Positions 21,811-34,572 of a DNA stretch of 64,000 bases are shown here, one piece after another. Position numbers and translations under genes: made by a program. The DNA is taken from positions 18,974-82,973 of the forward strand of contig JAMYHX010000156.1 of assembly GCA_025529335.1 (NCBI GenBank). The letters run 5' to 3'. This DNA is from Rhizopus sp. PT2906 (taxonomy: Eukaryota; Mucoromycota; Mucoromycetes; Mucorales; Rhizopodaceae). A model generated the notes under the pieces. That model was not told the origin of the DNA and made no database searches. It was given only the letters and a program-made list of their open reading frames with translations. The first letter of the stretch is position 1. Each line of letters opens with the position of its first letter.

Positions 21811-24800
21811 ATGTCGTCCAAGAGAGGAGATCTTGACAACTTTCGTACAACAAGTATAGACGGTCTATCGATGAAAATAAGGCCCTTTCGACAGTGCGTA
21901 TTTATATTGGACGAACTTTTATCTTGTTTCGAATGCATCGAGTTCATCGTGCCAGTCCCCGAGACAGCCACTGTATACCACCAAGAGATCGAGCATCCTA
22001 TGGACTTTACAACCTTGGAACAAAACTTGTTTAACAATAAATATAAAAGTTACCAAGACTTTCGACAAGATCTTGTCCTTATTTGGACCAACGCAACTAC
22101 CTTTCACCGCGATTTTGATCCAATTTATAAACAAGCTGTAGTGTTGAAAGATAAATTCCATATATTAGAAGCATACATTTTTGAACGAGGGCCCAAGTAC
22201 GGTTTGATGATCTTGTACACATACATATCATTGACGTCTTTTTGTTGTTGTAGACCCAGTTTTTTATCAATTACTATAAAAGAAGTAGATAGCATACTTC
22301 TTCAGCCTGCTGCAGAAGAAAGAACGTGTCTTGTCCGGTTCCCGATGTACAAAGAAATTACTCCACATAGGAAAAGGTAGAAGTGTCTATATCGATTTAC
22401 AAGCTACGTACTTATGCAGACCCTACATAGCACTTTATACTTCATACAGACAATACCAGATGATCCAACAAGAAAACTAAGAGGCTACGCCAACGTTCGA
22501 ACCTTATTTTATCAGCTAAATCAGCCCTTTTTCAACTGCATTGGTCATACACAACAATCAAAGTTACCACTGCCTCGATTCTACATTTCAAAGAACCGAG
22601 CATTATTAGCACAGGGTGTAAAAGATCCAAATGCATCCATAGCCGTACTTTATAACGTGCGTATTGAACCAATCCCTGATAGCCCAGCCAATTTGCTCAG
22701 GTTCACCGCGACCGTGATCATAGTCGAGCCCATAGGTGAAATTCATGCATTCCATCAAGCGTCCATCCCTGATGGCGATAAGCGTGAAAACGGACCAAGT
22801 GCGTGGATGAAGATGCAGATTGTTAAAGTAGTAGAAAATGTACAAACGGTTATCAATAGCGAGATTGACAAGATGTTTTTGCGTGGAGTGTACAGGACAT
22901 TCCGCTTGACGACGACTGAAGAGGATGCAAGTAAGATGTCGAACCCAGGGATTTACGGATTGTTTGTCAGATCCATCTTGGAGCCTGTTTCGGCTACTAA
23001 ACCCAATGGACCCTCTACTCCCGCACAGGAAGCGGGCTCATTTTGGTCTGATTTACTGCATGAGCAAAGACCATCTGACAGTACCTCACAGAACACAGTT
23101 AAGGCGGGTAGCTCACAAAATAGTTCTCAGGCGACGATCATACGTCCTATGGAGTCAAACAACAAAGAGGACACACAGATCAATAGAAACCCATCTCCTG
23201 TATCCAACAACTTGGCCGTGCAGCCAAACACTTCTATACACATGCCAAATCAAACAAACACACAGCCACAGAAACTAAAGACGAATGTAGAAAATGGGTT
23301 GCCTTCCTTAGCTATTCGCTTACCTCTAAAAAGAAAACCAACTATTTCTGATACCCGGGAAGATCCCACAAGACAGCCGCGTGCACCTATAAATAACAAC
23401 ACAAACCAAGGTTCGCCTTTGAATGGCTTGCAACCACAATCACCTCTTATTGAAACGCAACGTCCTGCGCAAAGAGATCAATCAGAGCCTCCTCTTATTG
23501 AAACGCATCGCCCTGCGCGAGTAGAACAACCACAAACTCCTCTTGTCGAAACGCATCGTCCTGCGCAAGGAGAGCAATCGCAGACTTCTCTGGTCGAAAT
23601 GCATCGTCCTATGCGAGTAGAACAACCACAGTCTCCACTTGTTGAAGCATATCGTCCTATGCGAGTAGAGCAACCGCAGTCTCCTCTTGTTGAAACACCT
23701 CGTCCTGTGCGAGGAGAACAACAGAAGTACGTTTGGTCACCTGTCACTCAACCCAAACCAAACGGCTCTCGTTCTCCACAACCTTCTTCATCTTATATCC
23801 CGACACGACACACAGCTCAATGGAACCTTCCTCGTCCAAACGTGAGTCCCGTATGGGTTCAACCTTGGCAGGTTAATCCAGATATCCGACACCCGCCGAC
23901 GATGCATAGCAGGCAGGCCCAGTACACGGCACCAGTGCATTATTACACGCCCCCACATCCTCTCAGCCAGGCGTCCAACCGCCCTAGACCTGATCCAAGC
24001 AGATATCTTCCACCTCCAGTGAATGAAGCGACAAAAGCAATCGCTCAACAAGCCGCCGCTGCGGCCATGGCTGCCACAGCAGCGGTGCAAAAGAAGCAGC
24101 AGGAAGCCACTGTATATGATAAACTGATGGCGGCTGCTAACAAGCATCTTCAAAAGGATACATCAGCCCAACAGAAGTCAAATGAAGTTGTGCATGCTGA
24201 ACCTGGTCGAGAGCCTTTTGATATGTCCTTTGCTCGTAACCTAGCATGGCATCTACCTAATTTTAATGCTTTCCCAGATAAAACAGCGACCGACCCGCAG
24301 GACAACGTGGGTATCGGGGCTGCAGAGTCCAATCTGTCTCGTTCAGTAGAAGCTGTGGCAGAACCTATTGTCAAGCAAGCACTTTCCACAACAGAAACGG
24401 CAGTAGTGCCAGCGACAACCGCGACAAGAGTAACGTCAGCAACAACAGAGACGGTCGCGACAACTGCAGTGCCACCAGTGCCACCTAGCACGGTAATGAC
24501 AACATCAGCACCTGCCACAAAAACTTCAACGACACCAGCAACGACAGAAGTAATACTAGCAGCAGAACCTGCCACAAAAACTTCAACAATACCGGCAACG
24601 TCAGCGAAAGCAACGACAGAAGTAATACCAGCAGCAGAACCTATCACGGAAACAAAAGCAACGCCGGCAGTGTCACAGGTAATGCCACCAGCAGCACCTA
24701 ACACAGTGATGACAACAGCAGCACCTGCCACAAAAACTTCAACGACAGAAGTAATACCAGCAGCAGAGCCTACCACAGAAACAAAAGGAACTTTAGCGAT

Positions 24801-26258
24801 GCCAGCTACACCAGAAACGCTCGCAACGTCGTCTACAGCAGCAATGTCTACAACGACAGTAGTGTCAGCTACAACCATTGAAACACGTAATAAAGAAAGT
24901 ATAACAGAGACTGTAAAGCTGGAACAAAAAGAGGAAACGGTGAACAGTATAGCGATTGTGCCTAAGGAGGTATCTAGCGGAGATCTAGCCATACGAACCC
25001 AACTATACGAGTTCCGAAGTAGACAATTATTCTGCAAGCTGATAGACTGTAAGTTTCTGAATGACTGTAAAGTAAAAGCAACTAAATATTGGGGGACAAT
25101 CTATGTCTTGTAGTGTCTAGGGAAATGTCTGTGCCGGTCGAAAACATCAACAGCTACAGGTTTGACATCAAGGCATCACCCAATGCCGAAGGTTATTTCA
25201 AACAAGTCTACTTTCTCCGTGACGACAAGCGCAAGGTAGTGCAGACGTTTCGACGCATGACGACGGCACAAAGGGTGACTGAAATTGCCAGTCTGTTGAA
25301 ACTGAAGGACAAGCCTCATATCGGACAAATCACAGAAGTGATTGAAGAGAACGGCGAGATCATTGGGCTTTCGATGGAACGGTATCAAAAGACACTGAAA
25401 CAGTACACGCATGCACACTCGCATCATCGTCTGACAGCTCATCAAAAGATGGACCTGGTGATACAGTTACTCGAATGTATGAAAACCATTCATGACCATG
25501 GCTTGGCTCATCGCGATCTTTCCGAGGTCAACTTTATGGTGAACGAAACCAAGGAGCAGTTACCGGACGGAAGCACAAAGGCAGAGGTCTATCTTATTGA
25601 TTTTGGAAAGTCTACCTTTGTCTTTCCTACAGATGTCCGTCAGTGGTGGATTCAGTTGCCTCCGGGCGAAACAGAGTCGAGTGAGATTGTTCCGACAACA
25701 GAGGAAGAGCTCAAGGAGTGGTGTGATCAGTTGCCGTGGATGCGGGCAAAGCCTGATCATGGTTACCGACTGTACCGATCGATTCAGACCATGCCCAAGA
25801 GTCGCGTCGATACCCAAGAGTTGCCGTGGTTGATCAATCCTTTGGCCGAAGACATGTATTCGATCGGCACCATCATCTGGAAGATGTTTGCCGAGACCGA
25901 ACCCTGGTACGGTATCCTGGAGACAGACATTAAAAGCTTGAGGGATATCGTCAGTGATGATTATAACATTGAAAAGGCGCTTGAACGAGAGGTGCCTGGC
26001 AAGCTCAGTAAAGAGTTACTGCTTCATACTCTAAAGGTAACACCTCAGGAACGAAAAACGGCAGATGAGATGCTTGCTTGGATTAAGGATCCTCAAATCA
26101 AGGAAGAATTGATCAATGAATGGCAGGTGTATGCGCCTGTAGATAGACAAAAGAGACATGCGAAAAAGTTTGATGATGAATCTGTTGAGTTGCCAGTAAA
26201 GAGGCAAAAGCCAGGACGATTAGGTCGTCCAAAAATATATCCTATAACACCATCATAA
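21811..26258 (+). CDS. bromodomain-protein kinase fusion
   Basis: Four exons (21811-22196, 22254-22346, 22404-25048, 25114-26258) give about 1422 residues in one frame. Residues about 25-130 form a bromodomain (FIVPVPETATVYHQEIEHPMDFTTLE, NKYKSYQDFRQDL, then the Asn-bearing TNATTFHRDF). A conserved-looking middle region follows, then a long disordered Pro/Gln and Ala/Thr-rich part with six tandem 16-residue repeats. The C-terminal third is a protein kinase domain with HRDLSEVNFMVN and DFGKS; the Gly loop is weak. The last intron joins KLID to LSREMSVPVENI in phase. A bromodomain reads acetyl-lysine, so a nuclear kinase acting on chromatin is a fair inference. Exon 2-3 splicing is the least sure; an alternative frame (about 22367-22459) is also open. 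A start 53 codons upstream is possible but less likely. Confidence 0.75.
23443..23730 (+). repeat. six 48-bp tandem coding repeats
   Basis: Six consecutive 16-residue units of the form P-L-[VI]-E-x-x-R-P-x-[RQ]-x-[ED]-Q-x-x-x lie in the disordered linker of the bromodomain-kinase. The units differ by a few residues each. A second, looser Ala/Thr-rich repeat zone (ATKTST, TTEVIPAAEP) lies at about 24500-24790. Confidence 0.9.
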
Positions 26259-26347
26259 TGCTCCATACTTTTGTTCAATTGTAAATAATCTTTCTTTTAT
26301 TCATAGATAATAGAATAAATATACATTCTGCCCTCCTTTTATTGTTG

Positions 26348-27230
26348 CTAAATCGGTAAAACTGAGACTGCACGTCTTCCGATATATGAGGTTCCATATC
26401 TCAATGTTGTTACGCCTCCAGGAATATAAGATCCAACATACCTAATTCAAGTAAATAAACAGTTTGGTCCCCCTTTTTTTTCTTCTTTTACCATATCAGA
26501 GCAATGATCTGAATGACCGAAAAGATGATGATCAGTGTCGTACTACGTGCCTAAGGAAATGGATTAAACGTTATGTCTATGTCCTTTTCTTTGGACTTAC
26601 AATTAATGCAGCATATAACGTCAGTGCCACTGAGCCTAAATAAGATACAGTAAACGGTAATCGTTCCATTGATATCATGTGTTTAATGTGTGCCCAAGGA
26701 CCACGTAATAAGGCCACACTCACCAAAATCAAGACACTGCCCACTATATAGTGTTAGATTCTCTCTCTTTTCTAAAAAGTAAATATCACTTACATGTGAA
26801 TGTAGCTGCAAATTTCCCCAAGAATAAAGGTAAAAAGAAGAAAGACTATACATAATGTATTGATATAAAACTAGGTGCGCATAAAAAGACTTACCAAGCA
26901 GCAGCAGCCGATACCAAGTGCCAAGCAAAGTGCAAAAGCCAAGACTCTCTATTGTTTTTTTATTAGAATTAATATAAAAAAAAAAGGACACTATATGCAT
27001 ACCTCCATTCGAGATAATTGGTACCATGGTTCTTCTTCCTCTTCAACATTGCCAATAGGAATATAACCTTGAACAGTATTTGTGACGTTTGAAAAGGTAT
27101 TCGAGGCAGACTCACGAAGAGATTGGAATGCTGATTTTGCTGTGTCATTTGTAGGTAAGGCTATATTGTTGCCTCTTGACAGTTGAAAGCCTCGTAATGA
27201 GTTTTTGAATGAGCTTTCGATTTGTGACAT
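26348..27230 (-). CDS. SFT2: SFT2-like vesicle transport protein, with a frame break
   Basis: Six exons on the minus strand: 27230-27003, 26948-26895, 26845-26794, 26743-26601, 26551-26492 and 26441-26348, about 209 residues. The acidic EEEEEPWYQLSRME before the first membrane segment and the C-terminal W-Y-x-x-S-Y-I-P-G-G are Sft2/SFT2D signatures. These small four-span Golgi proteins act in endosome-to-Golgi vesicle fusion. Exon 5 has a run of five T (minus strand, about 26525-26521); four would keep the frame needed for the last membrane segment and the final exon, so as written the frame is broken by one base. All other joins are in phase. A real frameshift or an assembly error are both possible. 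Confidence 0.85.
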
Positions 27231-27358
27231 TTAACAAGAAAAAAAAAAAGAGATAATAAATTTAATAATGTTATGCAAGCTATTTTTTACATTGTTTTTT
27301 ATTATCTTTTTTTTTATTTGGTTCATAAAAAAAGGGGGGGTATTTATAAATAATGCCT

Positions 27359-28938
27359 TTAAATAGGTCCATTCTCACTAACATAGTAACGATTGATCCA
27401 ATCACGAACAAAGATACTTGCCTTGGAATATTTTCTTGAAGTCCATTTTGTGAAAAAGGCATCATGAACAACAGGTTGTGACAAATAGTCAAGAAGGATT
27501 TCAACAATAGGCTTTACGTCATGAAGGGTATATCCTGATAGTCTGATCAGATCAGAGGTCCATTTGGTTCTACCAAGCATCTTTCTTGCCAGACAAACAG
27601 AGGCAGCGGCCATCAAAGAAGGTCTGACGGTCATCAGACGATGATCAATATAACAGACTTCCATAAAGTACTTTGACAAGGTACGTGTGTAGACATCAGC
27701 GGTTGGGTCTTCATTCAAGAGACGTCGCAAGAAATTCATGGGGTTTGCATAGCATAGTTCAAAGTCCAATATGCTTAAAATAAAGCATTCGGCCCTGACT
27801 AATTCATCTTCTTCAATCGTATCACCTGTCATGTATAAAAAGTCTTCAAGGGCAGGACAGCACATCTCTTCGAATTTAGTTGCGATAAAAAGAGCAGCTG
27901 TACCCACAAGCTGCATTTTGCCTAGTGCAACCGTACGTCTGGATAAGAAACGATCAATGATATTAACAGCTAAAAACAGAGTCTCAGGCAATAATTGAAA
28001 GAGATAGTGAACTTCAATCACCCAGTCGATAAGGACACCACGTGTGGACCAGTTGATTTCGACCTGTTTGTCCATATAGTTAGCATCAGCCATTTTTTGA
28101 TGCTCAGATTTGAGAAGATTATGGAATATTTCTTCATTATATTCAGCTACCATCATGGGATCATTACAGCTTACTTCTTGCAACAGATTCTTTGATTGAA
28201 GCATAAAGTTTTGAGCGCGTGTTTCTTGCATTTTGTCAAAGGCAATGGCTTCATCATTGGTATCTAGTTCAATAGGAGGGGCACCAGGCACAAGATATTT
28301 TTGTTTATATAGCTTCAACTTTTTATGATGTTCTTGTACTTCATCTTCATCTGTTTCAAAAGCGCGCTTTAAACCAATAATTGTACTAAGTGGCTTCTTT
28401 TTAAATAAATGTTTGAGATGTGCAGGGACTTCAATAGGAATAATGGGAACAATCTCAATTTTTGGTTCATCAGTTGCGTATCTTGTTTCGTTATCTTCAA
28501 AGAAATCCTTGACAAGTTCATCAAATTCTTCTTGACGCTTATCTGCCTTTGGAACTTGTTGGGTATCTTCCTTTTTTATTGGTTTATCATCTTGATCTCT
28601 TATTTTGTTTCCGCCAGGGATTTGTGAAGACTTGTTTATATTAGTATAGTATATTTTTATAATCTTTTTTATATTATTACCTTTAATTGAATATCATTTC
28701 CTTTTCTGTTGTTACTCTTATCAGAAAGAATCGGACGTTCTTGTTGTTGTTGTTGTTGTTGCCGTTGAAGAATATTTTTAGTAAATGAAGAAGTGCTATT
28801 TGCTAGTTTTGTTGTTGTTGTTGATGAATATGAATTGTTGAATTTTGGTTGAATGTCGTTTTCCTATAGTCACAATGAATAATTAAATCATTAAAGAATT
28901 TACGCACAACTTACGCGTTGTCTAATGTTTAGGTCCAT
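27359..28938 (-). CDS. G2/mitotic B-type cyclin
   Basis: Three exons (28938-28915, 28863-28681, 28630-27359), 492 residues. The first exon codes only eight residues (MDLNIRQR). The N-terminus holds a poly-Gln tract and RPILSDKSN, a perfect RxxLxxxxN destruction box for APC/C. The tandem cyclin folds begin near WSTRGVLIDWVIEVHYLFQL and include MQLVGTAALFIATKFEE, and end with the second fold (RPSLMAAASVCLARKML). It would bind and activate Cdk1 at mitotic entry and be degraded at anaphase. Start choice rests on exon phase and the short MDLN peptide typical in position but not in sequence of other cyclins. Confidence 0.92.
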
Positions 28939-29944
28939 TTTATTAAGTTTTTATATAAAAATGAAAATGATGATGAATATGTAATAAAAAGAAAACAAGT
29001 GAAAAGAAGCGAAAAGAAGAAGAAGAAAAAAAGAAAAAAAAAAAAAAACAGAAAAGGGAGAACCAATTTGTGAGGTCAGCAAAAATAAATAAGTAAGCAT
29101 GTAAACAAAAAGAATTCGTTATAGATAGAATAGCTTATTTTATTTAATTGATATACATTTTTAATCTTTATTCTTTGGTATTGTATCTCATTCTGTTATT
29201 GTTGCCTTTATATAGAATAATGAATGAGTTTGCGGTACAACACTTACCATCGGTAATAATAATAGTAATAATATATGGTTTTAAGCCACTTTTTTTTATT
29301 TTTGTAAGCCACTGAGTAAACAAAGTGGTACCTGAATTTAGAAAAGATACTCTTTTGATAATCCAAAGAGTATATGTATATATCATTGCTTCATAAATAG
29401 ATCAAATAACAAAGGGAGTAGATGATACAGGGGGGTACATGTGAAATGTAGACTAGTACAAAAGGAAAAAGAAAACCTGCCAATCAATAACAGTCAAAAT
29501 ATTGGTACCCACAACTTTACCTGAGCGTGTCACAGATCACACTATAGAAGATAAAGAGTAAAGGTAATGATTCACTGTTGAATTATGCTTCATTAGCATA
29601 CATGCAAAAAGAAGCACGACAATAGGATTCACTTTTCTATTGTGTTCTATAGTCTGAACATGACACTTTTTTTTTATTGAATCAATTAACAAAGAAAAAG
29701 AGTGATTATCTGATAAACATTCCTGAACTAGAAACATGTATTTTAATAATAGTAATAATAATGACGACAATCAGATGAAGCTACATCTTTCTGCATAAAG
29801 ATATTGTTTCAAATAGTTTTTTTTTTTTCCTTTTAAGTGCGTGGCTGTAGTTGGTACATTTCCTTTTTTATTTTAAATAGTTTGAAATGTAAAAGAGAGA
29901 AAGAAAGAGAAAGACGCGACCATATGCGCAACAATTCTTTTCTT
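28939..29944. other. intergenic, cyclin promoter and downstream flank
   Basis: About 1 kb with A-rich purine runs (28995-29055) upstream of the cyclin gene and no supported coding region. Short open frames at 29168-29386 and 29537-29770 show no domain features. Confidence 0.5.
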
Positions 29945-31298
29945 CTACACTCTTGATCTTCGAACAGGCGGACGATGACCTAATGAGTCATGTCTACGGA
30001 TGTAATATCGCTTTTCCCACAAATCACCATATCCATCTATGTCATCATCTTCTTCGTCATAGTCTACCCCATCGTCATAACGATACCCTTTCAGACTATT
30101 ACGTTTATTCAGTATAATACTTGATGCCCATGGTCTATCTTGCATATATCCACTATGACTACTATCGCCGCTTCTGTTACTATTTATGGGATAAGTTTGG
30201 GTATAATGATGATCCATATCATCGTATAAGTCGTGGTTATTCTCATAATACACATCATCATCAACAATGGTATCTGTCTGCTCTTCGTCATCACTTTCTT
30301 CACGTTCATATGTATACCACGTCGGTTTCTCATCAAACCGTACCTTTTTTTTATTTTGTTGTTGTGGAGGTTGCTGTGGCGACGGATAATGTAGTGGCTT
30401 TGGTTGTCGTATTTGTTGTTGTTGTTGTTGTTGTTGCGGTATTACTTTTTTTCTTTGTATTCTTTGTTCTATCTGCGGACTAAGAATATACCCCATTGGT
30501 TTTTGATATTGTACTGGCTTTCTTTTTATTTGTACATGTTGTTGCTGAGGGGAAACAACGGGTGAATTCAGTGTATACTGTTGTTGCTGCTGCTGTTGTT
30601 GTTGTTGTTGTTGACTTAGCATAGAATTATAAGCTGCTGCAGTATTCATTATGTACTGAGCAGCCGTCAGTACATTCATGTAATTATGCTGATTATAGAG
30701 TAATGAATTATTTGGGTACATGGCAGGATGAAGCATGGCAGGATTAAAGCTGGATATTGGTGGGTGTGGTGATATATGTGGCAACATGGTTGGTTGTTGA
30801 GTTTGTTGTTGTGGTGTTGGTAGCGGCTGTCGTGAAGGAATAATGTTTGTATAGACATCAACAGTAGCAGACGCTTGAATTGGACTATCTGTGATTTGAT
30901 TTGGTTTATAAGCTCGGATGATATGCAATACATTTTCCCAAAAGTCAAGAGGCATCTTTTTAAACTTGGATGCTGGTTGATTATGATTGACTGTGTTTGA
31001 ATCATCGTTACTACGAAGATCCAGCACGATGATCTTGACTGAGCTATCGGGTCGTTCATCGAATATGTGTGGTGATCGTCCTTCCTTTTTGATTCCCGTC
31101 ACTGAAAGAATTAGTGAAGAATAAAGAAAACATAAAGTTACCTGTTATCACAGGAGGTATCCCATTCGATGTTGTCTGTCTTCTTATACGTATGTGGGGA
31201 TCTGGCTTATTCGGCGAACAGTGAACATAAAGGACAACAGGATCGTTTGGACCACAGACAGTCGTAGTGTCGTGGTTAGTCAAGTTTGCAGAGTCCAG
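29945..31298 (-). CDS. Gln/Pro-rich protein of unknown function
   Basis: Two visible exons (about 31298-31142 and 31101-29945), joined in phase after VIT to give VTGIKKEGRSPHIFDERPD. I do not recognise the family. The N-terminal 130 residues look folded (VVLYVHCSPNKPDPHIRIRR; SSVKIIVLDLRSND; KMPLDFWENVLHIIRAYKP). The rest is low complexity: two poly-Gln tracts, Pro-rich segments, acidic stretches with Tyr, and a basic C-terminus (RRHDSLGHRPPVRRSRV). No ATG lies in frame before a stop about 12 nt upstream of the first exon, so a further 5' exon is likely. Composition suggests a nuclear regulatory protein, but that is a guess. Confidence 0.6.
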
Positions 31299-31546
31299 CT
31301 TGAATAATTTTTATATAAAGAAAAAGAGGGAAAAAAAAAAGAGAGAAAAGAAAAAAAGAGGTGTAACGTAAATAAAGTATGAGAGGTGTGATTATTCTTT
31401 CTCTTTCTAGTCATACTCTATTTTTCTCTCTCTTTCTCTCTTTGTTTTCCTATTTTGGGTACACCTTTTATGCTTTAAAATGACAATAAAAAATAACAAA
31501 AGGAATATATTATTTTTAAATCCAAACTTGGAATTGTGTATGTAAA

Positions 31547-33112
31547 CTAAATGTTTTCTAAAGCAGCATCTTGTTGTGCTTCTGCTGCGATATTCATTCT
31601 TGCTTTAATCGCACTCTTTCTTTGTGTTGAAAAATGAGACATGCCATTATCGTAACCCATACCCGTATATTGCTCATCCGTCAATTCCTGCTCAGGCGGT
31701 GCCGCAAATCCTGTACGGTGTGTCTTTTGAGGCTCGAGATCATTTGATGTCACGATGCTGCGACGAGATCGTGTGCCTCTCCTCTTACGTCTGATCAACG
31801 TTAGATTTCATTCTCTTTTTTTGTTATGCAATTTATTACCTCGATTCTCTTGTTTGGTCCTTTTCCATTCTTTCAATCATAGCATCCGTCAATTCAATAA
31901 TCGCTGGTGTGAAAACTTCTGCTTGTTGGTTATCACGAATTGCATTGCCCATTTGACTAGGTTCATGTTGCTGCTCTTCCTCTCCCAGTACCAAAAGTGA
32001 TTTCTTATATACATGTATTTGTTCTCGTATCAAGTGAGCTATGGCAGTCCTATATAATATTTCATTAGCTGCTATCCCTATTTTGTATAAAGTTGATATC
32101 TCACTTGAATTCACCACCAAGTCCCAACTCGGTTACCAACTTTTCTGCAAACTCTTCAGGGCTATTCTTTGGACATCCAACATCCCATTCAAACTGATCT
32201 ATCAATTCTTTATTACCCACAGTGATATCCAGTTTGATGATCGTCTTTAGTTCGTCTGTCTCTTGAGGTGTGGCTGCACTTAGATTATAATCTTCCAATT
32301 GTTCTTTTATTGACTTGGCAATAGGTTCAACAAATAGACTGGGTGGTAACCTTAGGTCAAGACAAATGACTTCAGCAAATTGTTCATGTGTAATCAATGT
32401 CTCTATACACATAAAGATGAGTTTCCCTGTTTTTGTATTCGTTCTACAATATTGATTACCATTTAGATTCCAAGTAAATGTGTCTCTTAGTTTATATCCT
32501 TCAATCTCCAAGTCAATCCGAATAGGCACTAAACATTCCTCTTTATCTGCTTGTTCTTTTAAAGCCTCTGTTGAACTTTTTTAACAAAGAAAATTAGTGC
32601 CCGTTCCTTTTACATCCTTGTTCACTTTACAAATTAAATCGAACTTGTTGCTTCCTCTTCTTTTCAGCAGGGTACTTAATCTTAGGTTGAAATCCTGTCT
32701 TTCCATTACCAAATGATTGATATCCTGGTCCAAATAGATGAGCAGGGTTTTGACTCCTGATCCTCCGTTCCAAATTAGCCTGCTCGATCAATTTTTTCTT
32801 TTCTTGTGCCAGTTCGACATGACGCTTATATTGGGTATTAAGTATGGCTTGATATTCATCGTCGCGCCTTTCATATTGTCTTAGTGTCTTTTGTGCTGCT
32901 TCAGAAGATGCTGGTTTCAAATTGAATGGTTGTTTTGTCTGCATTCGGACCATGTCTTGCCATGGATGTGGAGGATTTGGCGTTTGTCCAGGCATCACAC
33001 CAGGTACGACGCCTCCACCCGTATTACCACCTGCGGCAGCTGCGGCAGCAGCAGCAGCAGCAGCATTTAATCGTTGTTGCTGCAAAAATTGTGCCTGTAG
33101 ATTAGCTTGCAT
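31547..33112 (-). CDS. SNF5: SNF5/SMARCB1 subunit of a SWI/SNF-type remodeller
   Basis: Four exons (33112-32631, 32575-32105, 32049-31840, 31790-31547), 468 residues. The SNF5 domain has both imperfect repeats: LVPIRIDLEIEGYKLRDTFTWNLN with EQFAEVICLDLRLPP, and IIKLDITVGNKELIDQFEWD with SPEEFAEKLVTELGLGG followed by AIAHLIREQ. The N-terminus has a Gln/Ala tract (an (GCA)n run near 33035-33063) and the C-terminus a basic patch (RRKRRGTRSRR). SNF5 is a core subunit of SWI/SNF complexes; the yeast paralogue Sfh1 of RSC shares the domain, and I cannot tell the two apart. The neighbour on the other side is the PKA gene, transcribed divergently 1.5 kb away. Confidence 0.93.
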
Positions 33113-34572
33113 AAAAGAATCAAGAAAAAAAAAGAGAAAAAATTTCTAAAAAAGGGTGTGTTTGTATCTCTGCGAATGACGTGGACCGTCTATGTTTACA
33201 AAGAGAAGGCACTTGTTCAAACAAAAGAAGGTCCTTATCTTTTCCTTTTAAACAGAACTTGTTTTTTGGACCTTGTATTGTTATGTTTTTTTTTTTTGTC
33301 TTGGCTTGATTTTGTTGCTAGGATGCACACTAAAAAAACCTGATCTGCTCAGTGCTGATATAGTAAAGGAGATTTATTTTGTTCTTCATATACCCCTGAA
33401 TTCTTGGATGATAAAATCGACCGCAAATAAGTCATTGAAAAATGAAGTTGCTGCAGTAAATAAGATCAATGGACACATTTCAAAGCTAGAGCACTGTAGG
33501 CATGGAAACATCCATGGTACGCATATACAATATAAAAAAAACCGGATGAATGATCGGAATAAGAGGATATAAGCCCGTGGCATAAACTTGCTCTGTATTC
33601 ATTTGTAACTGGTCTGATAAACTGCAAATCTTGGCAAATGCAGAAATAGTTAATATTGAATCCCTCTTTATACATTGTTTAAAGCAGTAATCTATACATT
33701 AATATTATCTTCTACATTCTAAAAGACTCACGTCATTTAGACAATATTAAAATGATAGGCCTATTGACAAGGTAAAGCATGATGCATTGTTTATCACCCC
33801 TCCTGCTTCCCTTTTTCTTTATTTTTCAAAAGATAGTCATCAAGATTAAAAGTTGCTTTAAAAAGCATAGCAAAAAAAAAAGTCATTCATTTGACTGATT
33901 TGTATGCGTTATTTTGTAGAGGCCTTTTTCTTTTTATTCGTCATGGGTCATCAACACAAAAGTTCATATGAACGCAAAATAAAGGAGTAAATGCACTCCG
34001 AATACTCGTTTTACAATGCAGGCCATTTTATTTTGATTGATATGGTTGATAAGAAATGCACCTTTTTTTTCTACTTTCTACCAAAGGGGTTTCTTAAAGA
34101 TTTGTATGACCATCAATAAAAGTTGAGATTCAGATCGGCAATTAAAATGACGTTCTTTTATTATTATTATTTTGTTATTAAAGAGTTTATAATGAGTTGT
34201 AAGAGAATGATGATAAACATAAACAAGGAATTAGAAAAATGGATGACGTAGGAGTAAATGAAGAAATAAGCGCAAGTATGCCTCTGTGTGTATACGTGTG
34301 CGTGGGTTGCCCATAAACTGAGTTTGTATATCTACGTAATAAAAAAATAATCAATATTTTAGTCTTATCAATGACCTATATCCGATTGAGTATTTTGCGG
34401 CATTTGAATAGCAATTTCCTTTAATGAGCTTTATCTCTCCCATTTGATTTAATTGTCAAGAAGCAATTATCAGGTACCCTTGTGACTGTTAAATTTAGAA
34501 TTTAATATAAATAGGGAGGCTCTTCTTATTTACCTTATTTCTTCACAGTTTCTATTTATTTATTTATTCAAC
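33113..34572. promoter_or_regulatory. divergent intergenic region between SNF5 and PKA genes
   Basis: 1.46 kb with no supported gene. Open frames of up to about 100 codons (33273-33572) lack domain features; part of it (about 33390-33530) reads like protein but could be chance. A short (TTA)n run lies near 34159-34170. The PKA leader just before the start has TTTATTTATTTATT. Confidence 0.4.

Noticed and set aside
23478..23747. Cys-rich minus-strand repeats (CSTRIGR...)
   Set aside because: Shadow of the six 48-bp coding repeats; the sense frame is continuous over 2.6 kb.
24150..25037. 295-codon minus-strand Val/Ala-rich frame
   Set aside because: Antisense shadow of the Ala/Thr repeat zone of the bromodomain-kinase gene.
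33273..33572. Plus-strand 99-codon frame as a gene
   Set aside because: A hydrophobic start with no promoter or domain; lies in a promoter region between divergent genes.
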